Assembly: GCA_902796635.1 (NCBI GenBank)
Contig: CADBPU010000053.1
Location: 1-7,923 of the forward strand
Direction of reading: 5' to 3'
Origin: an uncultured Eubacteriales bacterium
GTDB taxonomy: Bacteria; Bacillota; Clostridia; Christensenellales; UBA1242
DNA: 7,923 bases
Each line of letters begins with the position of its first letter. The stretch's first letter is position 1. Below are positions 1 through 5,790 of the stretch, piece after piece. Made by a program: the position numbers and the translations under genes. The notes beneath the pieces are model-generated. The model did no database searches, had not been told where the DNA came from, and saw only the letters and a program-made list of their open reading frames with translations.

Positions 1-2169
1 ACTGAACAAATAATAAGTACCAGAAGACCAATTGCTTCTGTAAGCATCAAACTCCACAGTAAATGTTGAGATAAATCCGCCTGATGCTGAAGTCATATTT
101 ATCCCTGTCGCAGCGGCTGTTGTGATTTCATAAGCTGTTGAGCCATTAAAATCCAACTCCCAACCATTGAAGGTTGCACCGTTTCTTTCTGGAGTGCCAA
201 AATTGTAATATGTTGGGGTGAAATTTGCAAGAATATCTTTTGTCTGAGATCCTTGTATTCTACCACCATTTGCATCCAAAGTTATGTATGGCGTCCATGG
301 CACGGTTAATACCTTATTTTCATAAACACCATTATTCACTGCCAACCACCAGTTGGTGTTTGTCATTTCATAGCCATCTCTTGTGACTGTTGGCCTTGAA
401 ATGGTGCTAACATTTGCCACGTTGAAGGTGCCATTATATCTATAAGTGCTTCCGCTTTGAAGTATCCAATTTGGGTCAGAAATTCTTCCACCATTTGCAT
501 TGATTGTGATGGTGTATTCAACCATTTCCCACTGTGCGGTGATTGTTTGTGCGCCCGTTGTTCCACTAGGAACATATGTTGCATATCCACCAGAATTACT
601 AATGAGCTGACCAGCACTATTATTTGATAACGTCCAGCCAGTAAATCTGTATCCAGGCCTTACTGGAACATCCAAATAGTATAACTCATCATTTTGCATT
701 GTTATGGTAAAAGAACCACTCTCTTTAGTGTTATATGCCACAATCATTTCTGTGATACTTGTCAGTTCACCAACAGACAGATCGTTTGTATCCAAACGGA
801 TATAATGTCTTCCTAGAGTTGTTGTGCTTGGCATAAACGTCTTAGAAACGTATCCATAATTCCCCATTACGTATGTACTATAACCCGTTCCTATCAAATA
901 CAAATCAACATTACTTGTAGGTCCTTCTGCATATCTACCAAAATAAGCACCGAGATAATATGTTTGATTATTGCTAAGATTTGGCAAATGATAGTCAGTA
1001 AGATTCATATAACCATAAGTATCGTTTGAAGCTTTTGATACTGTGGTGAGCGAATAAACACCATTACCATCAATTGAATACCTAATTATGCCATTTCCAG
1101 AAACTGTAGCTGAACTTACAGGTTGTTTTAGTCTCAACAAATTTTCGTAGGCCTCTCCACCATTAAGGTTTATTGTAACTTCTCTTTCCCAACTTGCATA
1201 AACTGTGACACTTTGATTTGGAACCAACAATCCGCCAACCAATGATCCATCATAAGAACTATCAGTTATTATCAAGTTTCTTATATTGCCTGTGAAATAA
1301 TTTCCAGTAGCAGTAGCTCCCGTACCTGCTTCTGCGCCTAAAATCATTGAATTTGCAGAATTATAAGCTAGCCAATTATGATCCTCATCTTTAATGGTTT
1401 TCCATACATCATCAATAGCAACATCCCAATACGATCCTCCACCATATACGTACCGATAAGACATACCAAAAGTATGCCAACCGCGACTAAGAGTGGTCAA
1501 GTTTCCATCTACATTATCATAACCTGAAGAACTGCCATTTGTTCTGTACAAACACATTCCGTTATAATTGCCACCAGTTTCATAACCAAATGCCCAACCA
1601 CCACCTTCTGTGCAAGACAGCAAGCTGACATTTGAAGTGTCGTCATACACGCCCCAGTTGTTGGAATATGCTTGAAAACTCACATAAAGTTCGGCGTCCG
1701 CAGCTCCACCGCCATATTTATATGCTTTTCCAAAATTAACATAATTTGAACCAGTAAAATTGTATTGCCAGCCCATAAATTTGTATCCTACTTTTGTTGG
1801 AATGTAAGATGCAAGATCACTGGCTGTGTAATATGTGCCATAAGTCATACTATATGTTTTGTTTGATGTTGAGTTATCAGGAAATTTTCCACCATTTGGA
1901 TTAAAAGTAATAGTGTAACTAGCAGCATGCAAAGTGTCATCAATGCCAAGTGGGTTTGATGAACTTGAAGTTGTTTGAGTGCCGTCAGCGACGGATTGGT
2001 CGGAGCTGGTGGCACGATGCCCACCGCCCAGCAATGCACTTGTACCACCAAAAAGTGATGCCAAAGCAATCAGCATCACAATAAGCATTTTAAGCCTGCC
2101 GGCAAAACTAAATCTTTTTACACCTGTTGAATTTGTTGTTTGATTTTTTGTTTGATTAAAATTTCTCAT
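1..2169 (-). CDS. Large secreted or cell-surface protein with InlB-B-like repeats and inserted beta-sandwich domains (3' end outside window)
   Basis: From the ATG at 2169-2167 the frame has no stop for 723 codons and is still open at the window edge. AGGTG lies 5 nt upstream of the ATG. Residues 1-27 are polar and basic, and 28-46 form a hydrophobic segment typical of a signal peptide; a Ser/Thr-rich linker follows. Repeats of the InlB B (Listeria-Bacteroides, Flg_new-like) type are recognised by a TITFNPNGG-like first strand (about 87, 331, 552, 629), a GYxFxGW motif (about 128, 506, 665) and a closing VxAxW (about 323, 544). Residues about 138-310 resemble a LamG/concanavalin-like sandwich (GWHTFGMSY, MILGAEAG, YFTGNIRNL). 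A second copy begins near 670. Residues about 345-495 form another beta-rich block. Such proteins are usually adhesins or sugar-binding surface proteins; the ligand is unknown. Any wall or membrane anchor would lie beyond the window. G+C is visibly higher than in the housekeeping genes. Confidence 0.88.
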   Translation of the reverse strand, partial: MRNFNQTKNQTTNSTGVKRFSFAGRLKMLIVMLIALASLFGGTSALLGGGHRATSSDQSVADGTQTTSSSSNPLGIDDTLHAASYTITFNPNGGKFPDNSTSNKTYSMTYGTYYTASDLASYIPTKVGYKFMGWQYNFTGSNYVNFGKAYKYGGGAADAELYVSFQAYSNNWGVYDDTSNVSLLSCTEGGGWAFGYETGGNYNGMCLYRTNGSSSGYDNVDGNLTTLSRGWHTFGMSYRYVYGGGSYWDVAIDDVWKTIKDEDHNWLAYNSANSMILGAEAGTGATATGNYFTGNIRNLIITDSSYDGSLVGGLLVPNQSVTVYASWEREVTINLNGGEAYENLLRLKQPVSSATVSGNGIIRYSIDGNGVYSLTTVSKASNDTYGYMNLTDYHLPNLSNNQTYYLGAYFGRYAEGPTSNVDLYLIGTGYSTYVMGNYGYVSKTFMPSTTTLGRHYIRLDTNDLSVGELTSITEMIVAYNTKESGSFTITMQNDELYYLDVPVRPGYRFTGWTLSNNSAGQLISNSGGYATYVPSGTTGAQTITAQWEMVEYTITINANGGRISDPNWILQSGSTYRYNGTFNVANVSTISRPTVTRDGYEMTNTNWWLAVNNGVYENKVLTVPWTPYITLDANGGRIQGSQTKDILANFTPTYYNFGTPERNGATFNGWELDFNGSTAYEITTAAATGINMTSASGGFISTFTVEFDAYRSNWSSGTYYLFS

Positions 2170-2172
2170 AAC

Positions 2173-2179
2173 TTCACCT
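2173..2179 (-). promoter_or_regulatory. Ribosome binding site of the surface-protein gene
   Basis: AGGTGAA on the minus strand; its AGGTG core ends 5 nt before the ATG at 2169. It supports this ATG over the downstream ATGs at residues 28 and 32, which would cut off the basic n-region of the signal peptide. Confidence 0.7.
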
Positions 2180-2233
2180 ATCCTTATCATGTGTTTTTCA
2201 CGAAAATATATAAGTATTCTTTTATTCAAATAT

Positions 2234-2262
2234 ATTTTACTCACAAAAATATAGAGTGTCAA
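2234..2262 (-). promoter_or_regulatory. Near-consensus sigma-A promoter of the surface-protein gene
   Basis: On the minus strand TTGACA (2262-2257) is a perfect -35 box. A 17-bp spacer separates it from TAAAAT (2239-2234), a 5/6 match to the -10 consensus. Transcription should start near 2227, giving a leader of roughly 58 nt before the ATG. A-tracts at 2275-2281 and 2286-2293 lie just upstream of the -35 and could act as an UP element. This is the best promoter in the window and suggests the gene is transcribed on its own by the housekeeping sigma factor encoded nearby. No operator-like symmetry was seen around it. Confidence 0.8.
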
Positions 2263-2330
2263 ACAAAAATGTGCTTTTTTTGTAGTTTTTTTTAATTTAT
2301 TAAAAATATGATAATTTTGTTATGTTGAAG

Positions 2331-2422
2331 AAATTTATATTTTGTCGTCCTGTTTTTTTATATGTCATCCTGACGTAATTATATTTTGTCATCCTGAGAA
2401 AATTTATATTTTGTCATCCTGA
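2331..2422. repeat. Ladder of four isolated repeat ends (TGTCRTCCTG)
   Basis: The core TGTCRTCCTG occurs at 2343, 2363, 2387 and 2412, with spacings of 20, 24 and 25 bp. Each is preceded by an A/T stretch; three of the four stretches are nearly identical (ATTTATATTTTG or AATTATATTTTG). The second copy ends a T-run instead. The fourth copy is also the left end of the complete element that follows. The first carries GTCGTCC instead of GTCATCC. The units look like truncated ends of the same dispersed element, not a CRISPR array: the repeats are too short and the intervening sequence is itself similar between units. Confidence 0.7.
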
Positions 2423-2536
2423 TCATTTCTCTTTTCTAGACCCTTGAAGGATCTATTCCATTCCGAACGCTTGCGTGAGAGAATATAAGGTTGAGATTCT
2501 TCCAAAGCCAAGACATGCTGCTCGGTCAGAATGACA
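2412..2536. repeat. 125-bp intergenic element with terminal inverted repeats (MITE-like)
   Basis: The left end TGTCATCCTGA (2412-2422) and the right end TCAGAATGACA (2526-2536) are inverted copies matching at 10 of 11 positions. Inside, each end is followed after a gap by a related motif: GAAGGATCT (2446-2454) on one side and GAGATTCTTCC (2493-2503), the inverted form of GGAAGAATCTC, on the other. A small ACGC-TT-GCGT hairpin sits at 2467-2476. No reading frame and no obvious target-site duplication were found. Repeats beginning TGTCATYCTGA and containing GAAGRATCTC are a recurrent intergenic family in low-G+C bacteria as far as I recall. Whether it moves by a transposase in trans or is a folded RNA element cannot be decided here. 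Confidence 0.7.
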
Positions 2537-2550
2537 TGTTGTTATTATTT

Positions 2551-2600
2551 TGTCATCCTGAGGAACACAGTGACGTGAGGATCTCAACCACTGAATGAGA
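2551..2600. repeat. Half copy of the TGTCATCCTGA element next to the membrane-protein stop codon
   Basis: TGTCATCCTGAGGAAC at 2551 is followed by GTGAGGATCTC (2575-2585), the same two-part layout as one arm of the neighbouring 125-bp element. It can fold: CAGTG (2568-2572) pairs with CACTG (2589-2593), and inside it TGAG (2576-2579) pairs with CTCA (2583-2586) around a 3-nt loop. It begins 3 nt past the stop codon of the membrane-protein gene and so would be in its mRNA tail. It may act as a 3' stem or weak terminator, although no good U-run follows. Confidence 0.6.
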
Positions 2601-2603
2601 ATA

Positions 2604-4115
2604 TCACTTTTTTGTAATTTTGTAGCCATTGTTGGTTTTTTGAACCTTTATTGACTTTATGTCATCATTTTGCGCATTTTTGCTACTATTTTTTATTTTT
2701 GTCGAAAAAATGTCGCTATTTGCGTTTTTTGTCTGCATTTTGCTTGCTTTTGACATTTTTTTGCGATTTTGACTGATTTTTAATTTTGATGTTGCAGATT
2801 TTTCATGTTTTACTATTTTTGTTTGAATTTTTGCAGATTTGTTGCTGTTTGTTGAAATAACTTGCTTATTTTCACTATTTGTCGCAAGTCTTGCGGTTTT
2901 GTTGGTGATTGTTGAGAGTTTCACGTTTTTGTCGTAATTTGACGAATTTTGTCGTAAATTTTGTGATCTTTGTAAATATTGTTCATATTGTCTTGCATCA
3001 GCAAAAACATCATTAGGCACAAATTCCACACTTTCGGCAGTTTTCCCAGTGTTTATTTTTGAATATTCTTTAAGCAAAAACTGCTTTTTGGTTTTGAAAT
3101 AGTACACCACAGAATAGACAATAAAAATACCGCCAAAAATACCCTCTATGGGGTAAAAAATATCAACTATGGTAGAAAAACCAAAACGGCTGAAAACAAA
3201 GCCCAAACTGAGTGTTATGACTGAGCAAATAAACTTGTTTGATATGTACTGAAAAAGCCACTCCACGATTGTGTATGCCACCACGCAAATTGTGGTGAAT
3301 ATGGCAAGCCACAGCACTATTGCATAAATCACGCCAAACGTCTTATTTGTACCATTTGCAACAGCAAGCATAGGCATATCACTGACAAAAATTTCGTTGC
3401 CACCATGCATAATGGTTATTAGTATCAACCCCACCAAAAACGCCAGAATTCCCGCAGAAATTCCACATGCAAGACCAATCTGTTTTTTGCTCATATACTG
3501 ACTTGTTTTGGCGATGATGAAAATATTTGAAAATGTGTTCATAAACACATACAGCACAAAATAAATAAGTGCAGAAAACGCGCTGCCAGAAGTGTTGTCA
3601 GCCGAAACCATCTGTCTGCTTGTACCAAACAAAAAAGTGAGTGAAACAATCAAAATCAAAACCAGCATCACAGGCAAAATTGCATCTGTGATTTTGTAAA
3701 TAAATTTTAGTCCCACAGACACAACAATCACAACTATCATCACAGTCAAAATTGAGATATAGCAAAAGTTGTAGCCAGCACCAAACATAATTTGACCTAT
3801 GCTGTCGCTACCTGCAATCATAGATGACAATGTGATGAAAGATGAAAGTATAAAAGCAAAGTCAACAAACACACCTGCTTTGCCAAACATTGCTGATGTC
3901 AAATCACTGATGGATTTTGGCCTTAAATTTTTACCTAATTTTGAAAAAATATAAAAGCAAAAAAAGAACAACGCCCCAACCAGCGCAATCAAAAAAAGTG
4001 AAAAATATCCCCAAGAGCCAAAGAACGAAACTACTTCTTTTCCACTGACAAAACCTGCCCCAATAATTGCGCCAACAACAGCCATAATAAAAGTGAATAT
4101 GAAAGATTTTTTCAT
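2604..4115 (-). CDS. YkvI-family ten-helix membrane protein with long basic C-terminal tail
   Basis: The 503-residue protein starts at the ATG at 4115-4113 and ends at TGA 2606-2604. Ten hydrophobic segments fit residues about 4-27, 34-58, 82-106, 117-141, 143-165, 180-204, 213-237, 259-287, 296-318 and 322-341. The first helix carries GAIIGAGFVSGKEVVSFF, the GxGFxSGxE signature I associate with the YkvI family (COG3949), placed in the LeuT/APC-like transporter superfamily. The substrate is unknown. Family members usually end near residue 340-350. Here about 160 further residues follow, rich in Lys, Asn, Ser and Thr, strongly basic and probably disordered and cytoplasmic. An in-frame TTG at 4133 would add six residues. 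No good ribosome binding site precedes either start. A 173-bp gap and its own promoter suggest transcription independent of the upstream block. Confidence 0.85.
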   Translation of the reverse strand: MKKSFIFTFIMAVVGAIIGAGFVSGKEVVSFFGSWGYFSLFLIALVGALFFFCFYIFSKLGKNLRPKSISDLTSAMFGKAGVFVDFAFILSSFITLSSMIAGSDSIGQIMFGAGYNFCYISILTVMIVVIVVSVGLKFIYKITDAILPVMLVLILIVSLTFLFGTSRQMVSADNTSGSAFSALIYFVLYVFMNTFSNIFIIAKTSQYMSKKQIGLACGISAGILAFLVGLILITIMHGGNEIFVSDMPMLAVANGTNKTFGVIYAIVLWLAIFTTICVVAYTIVEWLFQYISNKFICSVITLSLGFVFSRFGFSTIVDIFYPIEGIFGGIFIVYSVVYYFKTKKQFLLKEYSKINTGKTAESVEFVPNDVFADARQYEQYLQRSQNLRQNSSNYDKNVKLSTITNKTARLATNSENKQVISTNSNKSAKIQTKIVKHEKSATSKLKISQNRKKMSKASKMQTKNANSDIFSTKIKNSSKNAQNDDIKSIKVQKTNNGYKITKK

Positions 4116-4156
4116 AAAAAAATGATATAACAAAAGCCATCTTAAACAAAGCTATT

Positions 4157-4186
4157 CTTATATCAAATTTTCAAAAATATTATCAA
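4157..4186 (-). promoter_or_regulatory. Possible promoter of the YkvI-family gene
   Basis: On the minus strand TTGATA (4186-4181) and TATAAG (4162-4157) are separated by 18 bp. Transcription would begin around 4150, about 35 nt before the ATG at 4115. The region is so A+T-rich that chance matches are common, but the position just downstream of a phased A-tract array favours a real promoter. An 18-bp palindrome overlaps the -35 box. Confidence 0.45.
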
Positions 4187-4201
4187 AAATTGCAATTTTT
4201 G
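4184..4201. repeat. 18-bp perfect palindrome overlapping the putative -35 box
   Basis: CAAAAATTGCAATTTTTG is exactly self-complementary. It overlaps the TTGATA -35 candidate at 4181-4186. It could be an operator for a dimeric regulator, or a by-product of neighbouring A- and T-tracts in A+T-rich DNA. No second copy was seen in the window. Confidence 0.4.
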
Positions 4202-4253
4202 CATGTTTTTTGCTATTTTTTGGCCATTTTTTTGCATTTTTTATCAAATTTTT
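4196..4253. promoter_or_regulatory. Helically phased A-tract array (predicted bent DNA)
   Basis: Six T-tracts of 5-7 bases on the plus strand (A-tracts on the transcribed minus-strand direction) lie at 4196-4200, 4206-4211, 4216-4221, 4227-4233, 4237-4242 and 4249-4253. Their centres are 10.5, 10, 11.5, 9.5 and 11.5 bp apart, averaging about one helical turn. A-tracts repeated in phase with the helix are known to curve DNA. The array lies directly upstream of the candidate -35 box of the YkvI-family gene, where curved or UP-like A+T-rich DNA can raise promoter activity. The rest of the 4116-4288 spacer contains an A+T-only-cored inverted repeat (CAAATTTT at 4245-4252 with AAAATTTG at 4264-4271) and no gene. 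Confidence 0.6.
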
Positions 4254-4288
4254 ATAAAACTACAAAATTTGTCTTGGGCAAAAAATTA

Positions 4289-4981
4289 CTACTTTTCAAT
4301 ATAAATAATTCTTCTGCATTGTTCGCATTCATGAGTGCCAGAATTTTTCAAACTATCAAGTGCAGAAGAAGAAAGTTCCACCCTGCAACCACCGCAACGT
4401 TTGTCTACAAGTGGCACCAAAACAGGAAAAATTCCATCTTGTTTGAGTGTCTTATATTTTGCCAATTTTTGTGCGTCAATTTCTTTTTCAAGTTTTGCCA
4501 TTTTGGCTTTTATTTCATCAAGTTCTGGTGTTGTTTTTTCAGTCTTTTCTGCCGACTCTGTTTTAAGTTGTTCTCTCTTTTCTTTTGCATCCAAAATCTT
4601 TTTTCTGTATGTTTTGTAGTCAAGCACCACTCTTTTGACTTCTGCATTGTGGCTTGCAATTCTACTATCAAGTTCTGCAAGTTGTTTTGCAGTTTGACTT
4701 GTTTTTGCATCAAAATCTTTGAGTTCTTCTGGACTCATTTTTTCTATGTCAAGTTTGCTACATTTTTCAACATAAGCAATACCCTTTCTTTCAACTTCCA
4801 TAAGTTTATTCAAACTTTCAAGCAATTTTTTTGATGTATCTTCAAGTTCCAGAATTTTTGTTTGGCAATCTTTGATTGTTTTATTCAAATTTTCAACAAC
4901 CTTTTCATTGCCCAAAGATTCTTTTTTTAATTTTTTAAGTTTTTTGTCTAAATCTTGATATTCTAATAATTTATTACCCAT
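4289..4981 (-). CDS. Coiled-coil protein with C-terminal C4 zinc ribbon (DUF164/CdsZ-like)
   Basis: The 230-residue protein begins at the ATG at 4981 (MGNKLLEYQDLDKK) with a clear ribosome binding site. The frame continues 70 codons upstream, but that part lies inside trmK and lacks a start signal. Residues about 5-60 and 75-180 are Lys/Glu/Leu-rich heptad-like helices expected to form an antiparallel coiled coil. The C-terminus has CGGC (Cys196, Cys199) and CEQC (Cys219, Cys222) followed by RRIIY, the layout of the PF02591-type zinc ribbon with its CxxCGRILY-like ending. Family members are thought to bind nucleic acid, and the human-pathogen homologue CdsZ is linked to secretion; the role in Bacillota is unclear. 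It begins 34 nt after the trmK stop, so it is probably co-transcribed. In relatives a Nif3-family gene often lies nearby; none is here. Confidence 0.87.
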   Translation of the reverse strand: MGNKLLEYQDLDKKLKKLKKESLGNEKVVENLNKTIKDCQTKILELEDTSKKLLESLNKLMEVERKGIAYVEKCSKLDIEKMSPEELKDFDAKTSQTAKQLAELDSRIASHNAEVKRVVLDYKTYRKKILDAKEKREQLKTESAEKTEKTTPELDEIKAKMAKLEKEIDAQKLAKYKTLKQDGIFPVLVPLVDKRCGGCRVELSSSALDSLKNSGTHECEQCRRIIYIEK

Positions 4982-4985
4982 ATTT

Positions 4986-4991
4986 CCCCTT
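4986..4991 (-). promoter_or_regulatory. Ribosome binding site fixing the start of the zinc-ribbon gene
   Basis: AAGGGG on the minus strand ends 4 nt before the ATG at 4981. It decides for this start over the longer open frame reaching back to 5191, which would overlap the last 176 bases of trmK. Confidence 0.75.
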
Positions 4992-5015
4992 TTTGCATCA
5001 ATTATCAATACGATT

Positions 5016-5702
5016 TTAATTTTCGGCTTGTTCTTCAAACAATGATAGTGCTTCTCCAATTTTGTTGTATTCAAATTGTAATTTTGAAGCAAGTGCACCA
5101 ACTTGCGCTTTGAAATCTGCAAGTTGTTTTTGTCTTGCAATAAGATATTCATAAAAAACTTCGTAATTATCTGTAAAATTGGTTTTTCCAAAAATCAATT
5201 CAAGTTCATTCAAATTATCTTTGCCTTTTGTTACCCTTATGACATCATAAAATCTATTGTCTTCTCTTACAAGTTTATCAACCAAAATTTTGAAACCATG
5301 CGAAACAAGATATTCTCTAAGTTTTGGAGCATCTTTCATTGGTTGAAGCACAAAATCATAAAGTTTTTTTGGCTTATTTTCCAAAATCTTGATTATTTCA
5401 TCTCCACCCATACCAGCAATAATTGCAACTTTGATTTTGTCATGCTTTGTTGTTGGCTCAAATCCATCACCTTCTCTAAAACTGACAAATTGCAAAATAT
5501 TAATGCTATCAGCAAGAGAAACTGCTTTATTCAAACATTGTGCACTCTTTTCTGTTGCAATAACTTCTTCTGTTTTGTCTTGCAAAACAAGTTCTGCCGT
5601 TACAAGTCCGTGGTCGCAACCAATATCGGCAATAACTTTTGCTTTTGGACATAAATCTACAACTGCTTCAAGTCTTGGACTTAAATTTAATACACTAGAC
5701 AT
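5016..5702 (-). CDS. trmK: tRNA (adenine(22)-N(1))-methyltransferase
   Basis: A 228-residue cytoplasmic methyltransferase of the TrmK/YqfN family (about 230 residues is usual). It methylates N1 of adenine 22 in the tRNA D-arm using S-adenosylmethionine. The Rossmann-fold motif I is ADIGCDHG (residues 25-32), which binds the cofactor. EGDGFEP (77-83), IAGMGG (95-100) and VLQP (118-121) match the family's conserved blocks, and REDNRFYDVI (146-155) is the typical later motif. Residues about 175-225 are helical and match the C-terminal coiled coil. The start is the ATG at 5702, with AAAGGAG (5714-5708) 5 nt upstream. It lies 88 nt after rpoD, a gap holding an 11-bp direct repeat but no convincing terminator. 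In B. subtilis the gene also lies close downstream of sigA, which supports the call. Confidence 0.93.
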   Translation of the reverse strand: MSSVLNLSPRLEAVVDLCPKAKVIADIGCDHGLVTAELVLQDKTEEVIATEKSAQCLNKAVSLADSINILQFVSFREGDGFEPTTKHDKIKVAIIAGMGGDEIIKILENKPKKLYDFVLQPMKDAPKLREYLVSHGFKILVDKLVREDNRFYDVIRVTKGKDNLNELELIFGKTNFTDNYEVFYEYLIARQKQLADFKAQVGALASKLQFEYNKIGEALSLFEEQAEN

Positions 5703-5729
5703 AAATTCTCCTTTGGTATAATATTACTA

Positions 5730-5761
5730 CAAAAACACAAAAAAACAAATCAAAAACACAA
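5730..5761. repeat. Pair of 11-bp direct repeats between rpoD and trmK
   Basis: CAAAAACACAA occurs at 5730-5740 and again at 5751-5761. The copies are exactly 21 bp apart, two helical turns, so both would face the same side of the DNA. They lie 28-59 bp upstream of the trmK start. They may be binding sites or plain low-complexity sequence in an A-rich gap. Confidence 0.35.
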
Positions 5762-5790
5762 GTTTTGAAAATGTTTTTTTAATGATATTT

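Noticed and set aside
363..617. Open frame of 84 codons on the minus strand
   Set aside because: It lies in another frame inside the continuous 723-codon surface-protein gene, which has the signal peptide, promoter and domain motifs.
1845..2069. Open frame of 74 codons on the minus strand
   Set aside because: Out of frame with the surface-protein gene that covers the same bases; no ribosome binding site and no recognisable product.
2331..2600. Possible CRISPR array
   Set aside because: The repeated core is only about 10 bp, the spacing is 20-25 bp with similar A/T-rich intervening sequence, and no cas gene is present.
2604..2606. Read-through of TGA as tryptophan (alternative genetic code)
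   Set aside because: Trp is written TGG throughout the genes here, no gene has an in-frame TGA, and the frame after this TGA shows no conserved protein.
3931..4149. Minus-strand open frame of 72 codons overlapping the start of the membrane-protein gene
   Set aside because: It is hydrophobic only because it is a shifted reading of the first two membrane helices; the YkvI-family frame has the signature motif.
4245..4271. Transcription terminator after the zinc-ribbon gene
   Set aside because: The 8-bp stem CAAATTTT/AAAATTTG has only two G-C pairs, an 11-nt loop and no U-run in the direction of transcription.
4190..4834. Plus-strand open frame of 214 codons
   Set aside because: Antisense to the zinc-ribbon gene; Phe/Cys-rich composition is the usual result of reading a Lys/Glu-rich gene on the opposite strand.
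4982..5191. Longer start for the zinc-ribbon gene
   Set aside because: The extra 70 residues lie mostly over trmK in another frame, match nothing in the family, and the good ribosome binding site points to the ATG at 4981.
5103..5654. Plus-strand open frame of 183 codons
   Set aside because: Antisense to trmK, with the same Phe/Cys/Asn-rich shadow composition and no start signal.
5718..5748. Promoter for trmK (TTGTTT with TAATAT or TATTAT)
   Set aside because: The spacings are 16 or 19 bp in a T-rich stretch, and transcription would begin within the ribosome binding site; co-transcription with rpoD is more likely.
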